64,000 nt of DNA from Ovis canadensis. Its lineage: Eukaryota > Chordata > Mammalia > Artiodactyla > Bovidae. The DNA lies in assembly GCF_042477335.2 (NCBI RefSeq), contig NC_091255.1:35256501-35320500 (forward strand), given 5' to 3'. Under the pieces are notes generated by a model, which was not told the origin of the DNA, made no database searches, and worked only from the letters and a program-made list of their open reading frames with translations. This document shows positions 10,677 to 21,212 of the stretch, piece by piece (the first letter of the stretch is position 1; each line of letters opens with the position of its first letter). The position numbers were made by a program, and so were the translations under genes.

Positions 10677-11759
10677 AACAGGTTTCTGTCCAGTGAAACT
10701 GAACAAACCAGGCATACTTCCTTGACAGACAAAAGAAATACAAACCCAATCACATGTTCACTCACTTAATATATATGTATTGAGCATTTATTACTAACTG
10801 TCCCTGCGCTCTGGGAGGTGAAGATGAGTTGACATGTGGCCTCTGCCACCACTGAGGTGCTTATAATCAAGTAGATGTCACCCTAATGTTTGACCAAAAC
10901 AGGACAAACCAACCTTGATCACAACTCCTTCCTCCCCACATACCTTTCTCTCAAAAGTAACTAACATACTGACTTTTATAGCCATCATTTCATTGCACTT
11001 CTTCTTGGTTCTATCACTCAAGTGTGCATGTGTAAACACTGTAGTATTGCTTATTAATTAAACATATGTCTTTTACATCTCCTTTATTCCATAGTTTCTC
11101 CTTCCCTCTTTTCCCTTACCCTTATAATTTATGTTGGAGAACCCAGGCTGTTTGACCAGTGGAGTTACTGGAGTTTGCTGATTGCCTATTCATGGTGGAG
11201 TTCAACACCTCTGTCCCATGTATTTTCCACAGCCAAGCAGCTAGATCAAGAGACTTGATCTGATCCAGATTTAATCCTTTTTGCAAGCCTACATTAATGT
11301 TGTCATCATTCCTTTTGCCAGGAAAGAAAGAGTGGAGTAAACAAGCAGGTTCCCCAGACTTTGGGGGCACCTCAGGAAGGTCGTGTATATATTTCATCCC
11401 ATCCAGGCCAGCAAAGCTAACACATATGGATACGGTTAGGAACAAGAAAAGGAGCAGGGTCTGCTAATAGTAATGATACAGTAGGAATGACTGTGGTCAG
11501 TGACCAGCTACCCTCGAAATAAACTCAGCAGCTTTAGATACTGAAATAGGAGCCAATGACCAGCACAGCTACTTCGGAACTCCTGCAGTTTATCAGCTTT
11601 CATCCCATAGGTATAATCTTTGCATTTGCTAATGCCAAGATTAGCATTGTGAGTCTCTTTGAGTCTCTCCCCTTCCCTCTCCACCCAGCCTGGAACAGTA
11701 CCTGTAGCCCACCCAGAACTCTACGGCTGTACAAATTTAAGACACTAACCTACATGAAA
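10677..11759. other. Unassigned intergenic sequence
   Basis: No gene is recognised. A 107-codon minus-strand frame at 11122-11445 has no family resemblance I can name and no splice or retrocopy context. Confidence 0.35.
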
Positions 11760-12836
11760 AGATGCTTAACTGCTAACTATTAGAGAAATGCAAATCAAAA
11801 CCATAATGAGGTATCACTCACACCAGTCAGAACAGCCATCATTTGAACGTCTACAAATAATAAATGCTGGAGAGGGTGTACAGAAAAGGGAACCTTCCTA
11901 CACTGTTGGTGGGAATGTAAGTTGGTGCAGCCACTGTGGAAAACAGTATGGAGACTCCTTAAAAAACTAAAAACAGAGCTACCTTGTGATCCTGCAATCT
12001 CATTCCTGGGCATGTATCTGATAAAGATGAAAACTCTAATGCGAAAAGATATATGCACATCATATTCATCGCAGCGCTATATACAACAGCCAACACATGG
12101 AAGCAACCTAAATGTCCATCAACAGATGAAAGGATAAAGAAGATGTGGGACATATATACAATGTTATACTATTCAGCCATAAAAAGAATAAAATAATAAA
12201 TACCATATGTAGCAGCATGGATGGACCTCGAAATTATCACACTAACTGAAAAGTAAGCCAAACAGAGAAAGAGAGATCAAATATCATACGATATCATTTA
12301 TATGTAGAATATAAAAAATGATACAAATGAACGTATTTATAAGACAGAAACAGACTCACAGATGGTTACCAAAGGGGAAAGGGGTGGTGGGATAAATTGG
12401 GAATTGGGGATTAACAGATACACATTACTACATATAAAATAGATAAACAACAAGAATTAACTGCATAGCACAGGGACCTATTTCAGTGTCTTGTGAACGT
12501 GAACATGAAAGTTGCTTAGCCGTGTCTGACCCTTTGCAACCCCACAGACTGTAGCCCACCCAGCTCCTCTGACCATGGGATTTACCAGGCAAGAATACTG
12601 GAGTGGGTTGCCTTTCCCTTCTCCAGGGGGATTTTCCAAACCCAGGGATCGAACCTGGGTCTCCTGCATTGCAGGCCGATTCTTTACCAACTGAGCCACC
12701 AGGGAAGCCCAATAATATCTTGCAGCAATAATTAAAAGAATCTGAAAAAGTATATAGAGGTGTGTATCACTGGATCACTTTGCGGTACACTTGAATAATT
12801 GTAAGTCAACTCTACTTCAGTTAAAAATCTAAAACA
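11760..12836 (+). mobile_element. L1 3' end (ORF2 terminus and 3'UTR), interrupted by a SINE
   Basis: The ORF2 terminus (AGAGAAATGCAAATCAAAAC and the TGCTGGAGAGGGTGTACAGA block) is followed by the L1 3'UTR. A Bov-tA interrupts the 3'UTR at 12495-12712. The 3' end resumes after it and finishes near GTAAGTCAACTCTACTTCAG. The frame is broken throughout. Confidence 0.85.
12495..12712 (-). repeat. Bov-tA SINE inserted in L1 3'UTR
   Basis: It is nearly full length. On the minus strand it runs from GGGCTTCCCTGGTGGCTCAG to the AACTTTCATGTTCACGTTCA end. Confidence 0.88.
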
Positions 12837-13124
12837 TCCTCCTTTTAATCCTTATTTTGTTCTACAAGTAACAATCAGTTCAACGCTTATCACCAGTTCT
12901 GACTCTCCAGCAATTTTGTTTCAGTTTTGTCTCAAGGTCATTTTCTAGTACGGGATAGCTTAGGAAGGACCCGTAGGAACAGTATTCTCCATCTTCTTGC
13001 ATTTTGATAACAGTCTGTCTAGACCTTTTATATTTGAAAACCAGTTTTGTTAGATCTAAAATCCCTAACACATTTTCTTTCTATGAGCGTCTTAAATATA
13101 TCTCTTCATTTCCTTTTGGTACAA

Positions 13125-13300
13125 AGCATCGGTTGTATCAGTCAGCATTCAATCAGAGAAGCAAAATTAGGGATTAATACAGGAATTAGACCTAACACAA
13201 TTGAAGGAGCTGTTGGAGAAGACTACGCGTGTCTGCTGCCTCTGTGACTAGCATAGAGACTAAAGTCTCTAAAAGCCAGCTCAGCTAGCAGATGGAAATG
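13125..13300 (-). repeat. Ancient mammalian repeat end, family not assigned
   Basis: The start (TGTATCAGTCAGCATTCAAT) resembles the start of the repeat at 53433, and both carry a GAAGCAAA-type continuation. I infer they belong to the same old family but cannot name it. Confidence 0.35.
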
Positions 13301-14059
13301 TAGATGTGAAGTGGAAGAGAGAAAGGACAAATTGGAATTTGTGAGGACAAACTGGAACCTGTATATATCTCTTTCTACCGTCGATGGTGTGAAGCCCCCC
13401 AAGAGAATTTAGTGCATTCATCATGGAGCTCTGTATGCTGCTGGCCCAGGACTTAAAGATCTGAAGGAAGTGATCTGGTGGGAATTCGAAGCAGCTGTGG
13501 CCCCAGGTGGTATCCCATGTTGATAAGGTGAGCCAGCAGACAAGCAGCAACGTGCTTGAGTTGGCACAGTGCCTGGGGCCCTCCTCCAACCCTGCAAGTG
13601 TGAAAACAACAACAAAATAGCTGCCCTTTCTCTTAAGCGTTCCAAATCTTATGCAAATTTCTCTCTTGATCAACCCTCATCCAGAACCACAGAGGGAAGG
13701 CAATTCTGGTAAATTTGAGTTTAACTAAAATGACATAGTACATTACTACGCTGTTAAAAAGGTCTGATGACAATTTAATTATATTTCCCTAATAAGTCAT
13801 ATGCTGTTTGTCTAGATGCATCAAATATCTTTTTTTCTTTTTCTTTAAAGGTCAGTGATTTTATCAGATCATGTCTTAGTGCCGGTCATTCTAGGTTGAT
13901 TTTCTTAGGTATATATTATACTCATAATATGTTACATCATATTTGCTCATTTTTATTTCAGGAATATTTTCTTGATTATAAGTTTTAATATTTGTTCTGA
14001 GCCCTTGCTCTGGTTTTTGATCATCTTTCTGGTGTGCTTTCATTTTCTGTAATGATGTT

Positions 14060-14690
14060 ATTTTGTACTTTTTTTTAAAAGATAATTTTTTACGAGTAGT
14101 CTTTGATTCACAGCAACATTGAGAGGAAAGTAGAGATTTCCCATAGACCCCACCCCTACACAAGCACAGCTTCCCCCATTATCAGCAGCCCCCACTGGAG
14201 TGGTACTTTTGTTAAAACTGAGGAACCTACACTGACACATCGAAGTCACCCAAAGCCCACAGTTTACACTAGGGCTCACACTTGGCATTATATTCTGTGG
14301 GTTTGAACGGACGTATAATGACATGTATCCATCATTACAGTATCATACAGAGTTTTCTCACTGTCCTAAACACCCTCTGTGATCCACCTATCCATTCCTT
14401 CCTCTTTCCTAATCCCTGGCAACTATGACATTTTTATATCATAACCTGTCTCCACCTTTTTTGAAATGTTATGTAGCCTTTTCAGATTGGCTTCTTTCAC
14501 TTAGTGAAAGTATTTGGGGTTCCTCCATGTCTTTTCATGGCTTGATAGTGCATTTGTCTTTAGTGCTGAATAACATTCCACTGTCTGAATGTACCACAGT
14601 TTATGGCAACTTGGTTGCTTCAAAGTTTTGGTAATTACGAATAAAGATGCTATAAACATCTGTGTGAGTATTCTTTTGGTTTTGTTCTTT
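14060..14690 (-). repeat. Old L1 (L1M-type) 3'UTR, antisense
   Basis: The sequence has the typical antisense L1M landscape: a GTCTTTGATTCACAGCAACA block, then CACTGTCCTAAACACCCTCT, then TCCATGTCTTTTCATGGCTTG. The preceding 13301-14059 stretch holds nothing I can assign. Confidence 0.6.
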
Positions 14691-15327
14691 ATTCTCTCTT
14701 TTCCTTATAGTATCTTTGCATGGCATTTCACCTTACTCCCTTTGTATTGCCGTTTCTATGTGAATTTAGTTTTCCTGTGTTATTGGAAGAGGCTCTGCTC
14801 AGCTAGCATTTCTAACTTTCTGGATCTCCTTCTATATTTTTTTTCTTGTAATGTTCACAAACCATGGTGTCTTGATTGTTGAGATTTCCTGGATCTGTTC
14901 CCCTTCCCTATTTTTATCGGGATCTTTTCTTTCCTTCATCTTTGTTGAATTGTCCAAGGAGTTTCTCCTCAGTGTGAAGCTTTGTCCTGGCCTTAGTTGG
15001 TCGGTTTCAAGAGTTCATGGACTGTTCTAGTCCCTTTAGGCCTAATCACAGGCCCGAGCACCTACCTGCTATTAGAGCAGGGGGAACAAACCCCTCTCTA
15101 GTTTCAGTCGCTGCTCCCAAAGTGGCCTGCTCCCACCTATCCTCTGTCAGGCTTCCTGTTGCTTCCTTCTGTGTTCTCTCGCCAGATGAGATGCTGAAAA
15201 CTCATAGTTCTTGTGGCTCTTGGTGGTTTGTCCCAATTCACTTGTATTACAGGATTTGTGGGACAACTTGCTGTCCAAATTTTAGTAAATATAAAAATAT
15301 AAGTGTAAAAATCAATGGATTTTGGGG
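14691..15327. other. Unassigned T-rich sequence
   Basis: No gene is seen. It may be a continuation of old L1 sequence but carries no motif I can name. Confidence 0.3.
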
Positions 15328-15450
15328 ACTTCCCTGTCAGTCCAGTGGTTGGGAGTCTGCATTTTCACTGCAAGGGGCACAGGTTCAACCCCTGGCTAGG
15401 GAACTAAGATCTTGCATACAGCACAGCCCAAAAAAGGAAAAAAAAAATCA
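15328..15450 (+). repeat. tRNA-Glu-derived SINE
   Basis: It begins GGGACTTCCCTGTCAGTCCA, has the B-box-like CAGGTTCAACCCCTGG, and ends in an A-rich tail after GCACAGCCC. Confidence 0.8.
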
Positions 15451-16184
15451 ATGGGTTTTTGGTTTTGATACGTAGTTGTCTGTTTTTATGTGAATATTCA
15501 GGAAAATCCAAAATCTATTGCTGCCTCTGCTGATATCATCTTCCAGAATCTGTATGCACTACGTTTTATAGTAAAAAAAAAAAAAACAACTGAGGTATAG
15601 GAAGATTCATTGGTAATTAGCTTGTAGTGGGATTTTCTGAGGTTGCAGTGATGGCAGGGAGCCAGTGTTCATTGCTGAGTATGGGAGTGTCATTATCAGA
15701 TCAGCTCATTTGAAAGATCAACTTGGCAGAGGTTTAGTGACTAGAGAAAGATACTGGAGTGGGAAGACCAGTTATGACAGTATTTCCCTATTCCTAATAG
15801 GGGATTATAATAAGGGAGAGGTGAGGGGGAATGGCAAGAAATAGACATGAGAAATACAAAGGAGGCTAAATCAAGTGGCTCGATGACTAAGGAGAGTTAG
15901 AGAGGAGTCAGAGCCAATTGAAAATTCCCAGGATGAATGTTGAGGGCAGTGGCATTGCCCCAGACTTCAGGAGAGATGAGCATGGGGATCTGGTGACAGT
16001 GAGAGTGAGGGGGCTGAGGGAGAGGAGTGAGCAATTTTTCAAAAACTTGAGTTTGATGCAAGATAGAGATGTTGTATATGAATGTATGGAGCTCAGCAAA
16101 AGATCCATGCTAGACACACATGTGGGAGTCATCCGCATTTTTAAATTTAAGCAATACCAATTTAGCTGAATACATGTATACTTT
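15451..16184. other. Unassigned purine-rich sequence
   Basis: No gene is recognised. The composition and layout resemble an ancient degraded interspersed repeat, but no family can be named. Confidence 0.3.
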
Positions 16185-16410
16185 CCAGGTGGCACTAGTG
16201 GTAAAGAACCTGCCTGCCAATGCAGGAGATGTAAAAGGTGCGAGTTCAATCCCTGGGTGGGGAAGATCCCCTAGAGGAGGGCATGGCAATCCACGGCAAT
16301 ATTCTTGCCTGGAGAATCCCATGGACAGAGGAGCCTGGTGGGCTACAGTCCATATGGTTGCAAAGAGTTGGACATGACTGAAGCAACTTAACACACACAC
16401 ACACACATAC
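16185..16410 (+). repeat. Bov-tA SINE with (CA)n tail
   Basis: This is a full-length element from CTTTCCAGGTGGCACTAGTG to the terminal (CA)n and CATACAC run. Confidence 0.88.
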
Positions 16411-16974
16411 ACTTTTATATATTCTTAAATAATAGTGTAATGTAACTTATCTGACCCATAAAGCAAGTATAGGGAATTTAGAAAGTTACATTTTTTAGCC
16501 TTTTAAACAGACATATCTCAATGCTTCCATAAACTTAAATATCATTTTGTACTTTTATTTCACATTTTGGAAAATACCAGGACACTATGTAGACCCACCT
16601 TCTACCCAAAATTTACAGAACAACTTAATCTACCAGAGGGTTTGCCTTGATTTAAAATTTAGAGTGATTAAAATGATTCACTTATTTTTTCTTCTACTGA
16701 TTAAAAGTAAGTTCTTCTATATCTTAATTAAAAGTCTCAGTAAAAAGAGTTTAAGGCTTTTTATGATCACTAAAAGTTGGCTTGATGTAAATTCATATGA
16801 GTAAAAATGTTCCTTTTATTCATCCAAACACTTTGGAGAGGTAGGAAGAATGTATTCTGAGATAAGAATATTGAGTAAATTTTTGTTAATAATAAGAGTT
16901 GTTTTGCACAGTTAATTTATATAGATTTTCTTTTTCTCATCAGTATGTAATATTTATCTTCTTAAAATGAGGTA
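16411..16974. other. Unassigned A/T-rich sequence
   Basis: No gene or repeat family is recognised here. Confidence 0.3.
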
Positions 16975-17420
16975 TAGTTAGTTTACAATATTATATTACT
17001 TTCAGGTGTGCAAGACAGTGATTTAGAGTGTTTATAGATTATAACTCCATTCACAGCAGGACTGATGTTGAAGCTGAAATTCTAATACTTTGGCCACCTG
17101 ATGTGAAGAACTGACTCATTGGAAAAGACCCTGATGCTGGGAAAGACTGAAGGTGGGAGGAGAAGGGGACGACAGAGGATGAGATGGCTGGATGGCATCA
17201 TTGACATCCTAATGGATATGAGTCTGAGTGAACTCCGGGAGTCGGTGATGGACAGGGAGGCCTGGCGTGCTGCGGTTCATGGGGTCGCAAAGAGTCGGAC
17301 ACAACTGAGCGACTGAACTGAACTGAACTGAACAGTTATTTTGGCTGCAGTCTCTGTGCTGTACAATATATCCTTGTAGCTTATTTACTTTATATATAGT
17401 AGTTTTTATCGCTTTAAAAT
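16975..17420 (-). repeat. L1 3' end, antisense, split by BovB
   Basis: The antisense L1 terminus is seen on both sides of the BovB copy: GTTTACAATATTATATTACT before it and CTGTGCTGTACAATATATCC after it. Confidence 0.6.
17056..17335 (+). mobile_element. BovB 3' end copy
   Basis: The last 280 bases of BovB are present, with an open frame at 17119-17316 and the tail microsatellite GAACTGAACTGAACTGAAC. It is 5'-truncated and nested in an antisense L1 end. Confidence 0.88.
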
Positions 17421-17424
17421 TTTT

Positions 17425-17728
17425 ATTTATTTATTTTTGGCTGTGCTGGGTCTTTGCTGCTGCATGGGCCTTTCTCTGGTTGCAGTGAGTGGGGGCTACC
17501 CTTTAGTTGAGGTGCATTGGTTTCTCACTGCGGTGGCTTCTGAAGCACTGGCTCTGGGGTGCGTGAGCTCAGTAGTTGCGGCTCCCTGGCTCTAGAGAGC
17601 ACGCTCAGCAGTTGTGGCACAAGGACTTAGTTGCTCCACGGCAAGTGAGATTTCCCAGATCAGGGATGAAAACCACGTCTCCAACATTAGCAGGTGGATG
17701 CTTCACCACTGAGCCACCAGGGTAGCCC
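17425..17728 (-). repeat. Long tRNA-Glu-derived SINE, reverse
   Basis: On the minus strand it begins GGGCTACCCTGGTGGCTCAG and ends near the TTTTTGGCTGTGCTGGGTC block on the plus strand. Confidence 0.75.
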
Positions 17729-18056
17729 TCCAGAAATTTTAAATGGTTGTTATTTAAAAATAATTTGCACTAGTTTCACTAGAGATTGGGTCCACTGAAC
17801 TCCTCACAGTGTCATGCCAGGAGAGGAACTCCCCTCCTACATTTTCTATTCCATCTTCTTTAGTTCCGTCTTTTTGTGCACAAAAGTACTCACTCTATTT
17901 CTTTCCCTTTCAATAGATATTTACGGCCCATCAGAAAGTGTTTCATTTCCACAAGCAAGAATCATAACCTAACAAACTATTTACTCAATAAAAAAAAAAA
18001 AGATTTTCTGATTGGATATGAAGAACTGAGGGCTCTTTTTCTCCTTTTCTTCCCAA

Positions 18057-18728
18057 TTCAGTTTAGTTCAGTTCAGTTGCTCAGTCGTGTCCGACTCTTT
18101 GCGACCCCATGAATTGCAGCACGCCAGGCCTCCCTGTCCATCACCAACTCCTGGAGTTTACTCAAACTCATGTCCATTGAGTCAGTGATGCCATCCAGCC
18201 ATCTCATCCTCTGTTGTCTCCTCCTCCTGCTCCCAATCCCTCCCAGCATCAGAGTCTTTTCCAATGAGTCAACTCCTCCCATGAGGTGGCCAAAGTACTG
18301 GAGTTTCAGCTTTAGGATCATCCCTTCCAAAGAACACCCAGGGCTGATCTCCTTTAGAATGGACTGGTTGGATCTCCTTGCAGTCCAAGGGACTTTCAAG
18401 AGTCTTCTCCAACACCACAGTTCAAAAGCATCAATTCTTTGGTACTCAGCTTTCTTCACAGTCCTACTCTTACATCCATACGTGACCACGGGAAAAACCA
18501 TAGCCTTGACTAGGCAGACCTTTGTTGGCAAAGTAATGTCTCTGCTTTTGAATATGCTATCTAGGTTAGTCATAACTTTCCTTCCAAGGAGTAAGCGTCT
18601 TTTAATTTCATGGCTGCAATCACCATCTGCAGTGATTTTGGAGCCCCAAAAAATAAAGTCTGCCACTGTTTCCACTGTTTCCCCATCTATTTCCCATGAA
18701 GTGATGGGACCGGATGCCATGATCTTAG
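18057..18728 (-). mobile_element. BovB LINE, 5'-truncated, with 215-codon frame
   Basis: This is a minus-strand BovB 3' third with an open frame at 18073-18720 covering the region after the RT core. It ends in the GAACTGAACTAAACTGAATT-like tail. A 12-bp duplication TTTTCTTCCCAA flanks it at 18045-18056 and 18729-18740. The YADD box lies beyond the truncation. Confidence 0.92.
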
Positions 18729-18740
18729 TTTTCTTCCCAA

Positions 18741-19234
18741 GATGCTATTAAAATGATTATAAAGGAACAAGGAAGGACCCATACTGAAAAGGGCTGGAGA
18801 AGGTCCGAAGTGAATGGAAAATTCCAACAACTTTTAGATGGAAAGGAGATGTGGGGTTGAATGATGAAGTGGGGTAAAGGAAGCTGCAGACTTGAAAAGG
18901 TGAGAAGCTTATATTGTGGATAAGCTGATCCTTTTTTCAGATCCTTAGATAGGATCATGCATTCCAGGTACAAAGTATGATGAAAGAGAACTGAGAAGCA
19001 GGGTTAAAAATAGATATTAATTTAAATATTGTGTTCAAAACAGTTGATTTCTTCTACTCCCATTCACAGAATACTCAGCACCCAGGTGTTTCTAGACAAA
19101 AACCCCAGCGGTTTTGTCCCAAAATGGGACAAAATGGAAAATTACTTCTCTATCCAAAATGGAAAACTGTCTGGAAAGTACTTGAAAAAGTGAAGGTGTT
19201 GTTTCCCCAGAGTAAATTTCTGTATTAAGGTGTT
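18741..19234. other. Unassigned sequence
   Basis: No gene or repeat family is recognised between the BovB duplication and the next SINE. Confidence 0.3.
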
Positions 19235-19244
19235 TCTATTTGAG

Positions 19245-19372
19245 GTGTGCATGTGTGCTAAGTCGATTCAGTCCTGTCCGCCTCTCTGCAACTCCACGGA
19301 CTGTAGCCCACCAGCTCCTCTGTCCATGGGATTATCCAGGCAAGAATACTAGAGTGGGTTGCCATTTCCTTC
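19245..19372 (-). repeat. Bov-tA SINE, head-truncated
   Basis: It contains only the BovB-like portion in reverse. A 10-bp duplication TCTATTTGAG flanks it at 19235-19244 and 19373-19382. Confidence 0.88.
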
Positions 19373-19389
19373 TCTATTTGAGACAGAGA

Positions 19390-20655
19390 CTGCTAACTGC
19401 TCTCCAATATCCACTGTCCTCTTTAGGAGGGAACATACCTGCATGGAAAATACCAAGTGCCATGGAGTGAGATGGTGGAGCAGACAGACCCCTTCTGCAC
19501 CGATGGTCGGAGTATAAATTGGTACAACTACTTTGGAAAACTATTTGGCAATATTTACTAAAAATGAACATATACATACCCCATATTCCAGCAATTCCAC
19601 TCCTAATTATACAGCCAATAGATGTGTGTATGTATGTTTGCTAAAATTCACTAGAATGTTCATAGCAGCACTATTCACAATATCCCCAAACTGGAAACTA
19701 CCCAAATGCCAGTCAACAAGGCAAGAAATATATTAGTTGTAGTGTATTTGCACAAAGATTTTGCAATAAAAAAATAAACGAATGAGACCTAATCAAACAC
19801 AAAAGCTTCTACACAGTAAAGGAAACCATCAACAAAACAAACAGACAACCTACTGACTGGGAGAAAATATTCACAAATGCTGCAACCAACAAGGGGCTAA
19901 TTTCTAAAATATACAAACAGCTCATACAACTCAGCATCAAAAAAATTCAAACAATCCAATAAAAAATGGGTATAAGACTGAAATAGAATATTTCTTCAAA
20001 CAAGATATACAGATGACCAAGAAGCATACAAAAAGATATTTAATATCACTAATTATTAGAGAAATGAAAATCAAAACCATAATGAGGTATCATCTTACAT
20101 TGGTCAGAATGGCCATCATCAAAAAGTCCATAAATAATAAATGCTGGAGAAGCTGTGGAGAAAAGGAAACCCTCCCACAATCTTGGTGGGAATGTAAATT
20201 AGTGCAGCTGCTATGGAAAACAGTAGGGAGAATCCTTAAAATAGAGCTACCATGTGATCCAGCAATTCCACTCCTGGGCTTATGTTCAGAAAAGATGAAA
20301 ACTTTAATTCAAAAAGATATGTGCACCTATTTATAATGGCCAAGACATGGAAGCAATCTAAGTGCAAATGAATGAATAAAGAAAACATGGTATATATAGA
20401 ATGGAATATTACTTGGCCATAAGAAGAATTAAATATTGCTATACACACTACTATATATAAACTAGACAAACAACAGGACCTACTGTACAGCACAGGGAAA
20501 TATTTTCGGTATTCTGTAATGACCTATAAGGGAAAAAAATCTGGAAAAGAATATATATATGTATAAACTGAATCACTGTGTTGTATATCTAAAACTAGCA
20601 CGACACTGTAAATCAACTACTTCCATACAAAAATCAAATAAAAAATAAATGTCAA
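19390..20655 (+). mobile_element. Old L1: fragments of ORF2 3' part and 3'UTR
   Basis: Recognisable ORF2 landmarks include GAGAAAATATTCACAAATGC and TAGAGAAATGAAAATCAAAA. The 3'UTR ends after GTAAATCAACTACTTCCATA. The frames are broken and the order suggests at least two overlapping fragments. Confidence 0.75.
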
Positions 20656-20758
20656 CTCACTTGGGTGTGGTATATGTAAGAAAGACTGAAAAAATCTCTT
20701 ATTTTGGACCTACTCTTGAAAACTCCCTGCGCTATACAAAAACATTGACCAGTAGCTA

Positions 20759-21080
20759 GCTATGAAAGGGTAAGTTGCAAAGGGAAAGTTGCCCAGTCAT
20801 GCCTGAGTCTTTGTGACCCCAAGGAATGTATAGTCTCCAGGACAGAATACTGGAGTGGGTAGCCTTTCCCTTCTACAGGGTATCTTCCCAACCCAGGGAA
20901 TGAACCCAGGTCTCCCACATTGTAGGCAGATTCTTTACCAGCTGAGCCACAAGGGAAGCCCAAGAATACTGGAGTGGGTAGCTCATCCCTTCTCCAGGGG
21001 ATCTTCCCAACCCAAGAATCAAACTGGGGTCTCCTGCATTGCAGGCAGTTTCCTTACCAACTGACCTATGGGGGAAGCTC
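20759..21080 (-). repeat. Dimeric Bov-tA SINE (internal tandem duplication)
   Basis: Two head segments sit in tandem. The stretch from AATACTGGAGTGGGTAG to GGGAAGCCC or GGGAAGCTC occurs at about 20850-20960 and again at about 20965-21080. Only one 11-bp duplication pair, ACCAGTAGCTA at 20748-20758 and 21081-21091, flanks the whole unit. Confidence 0.85.
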
Positions 21081-21212
21081 ACCAGTAGCTATACATTTAT
21101 GATTTCATTTAAAAATGTTTACATATGTCTGTATATTTTTTGATTCTCACTTGCTCCAACTATTTGATTAACTATTGCAGCAGAGGAGATAGAAGCTTAA
21201 AAGCAAAAAGTG

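Noticed and set aside
11122-11445. 107-codon minus-strand open frame
   Set aside because: No family resemblance, no conserved motif and no splice or retrocopy context. Chance length cannot be excluded.
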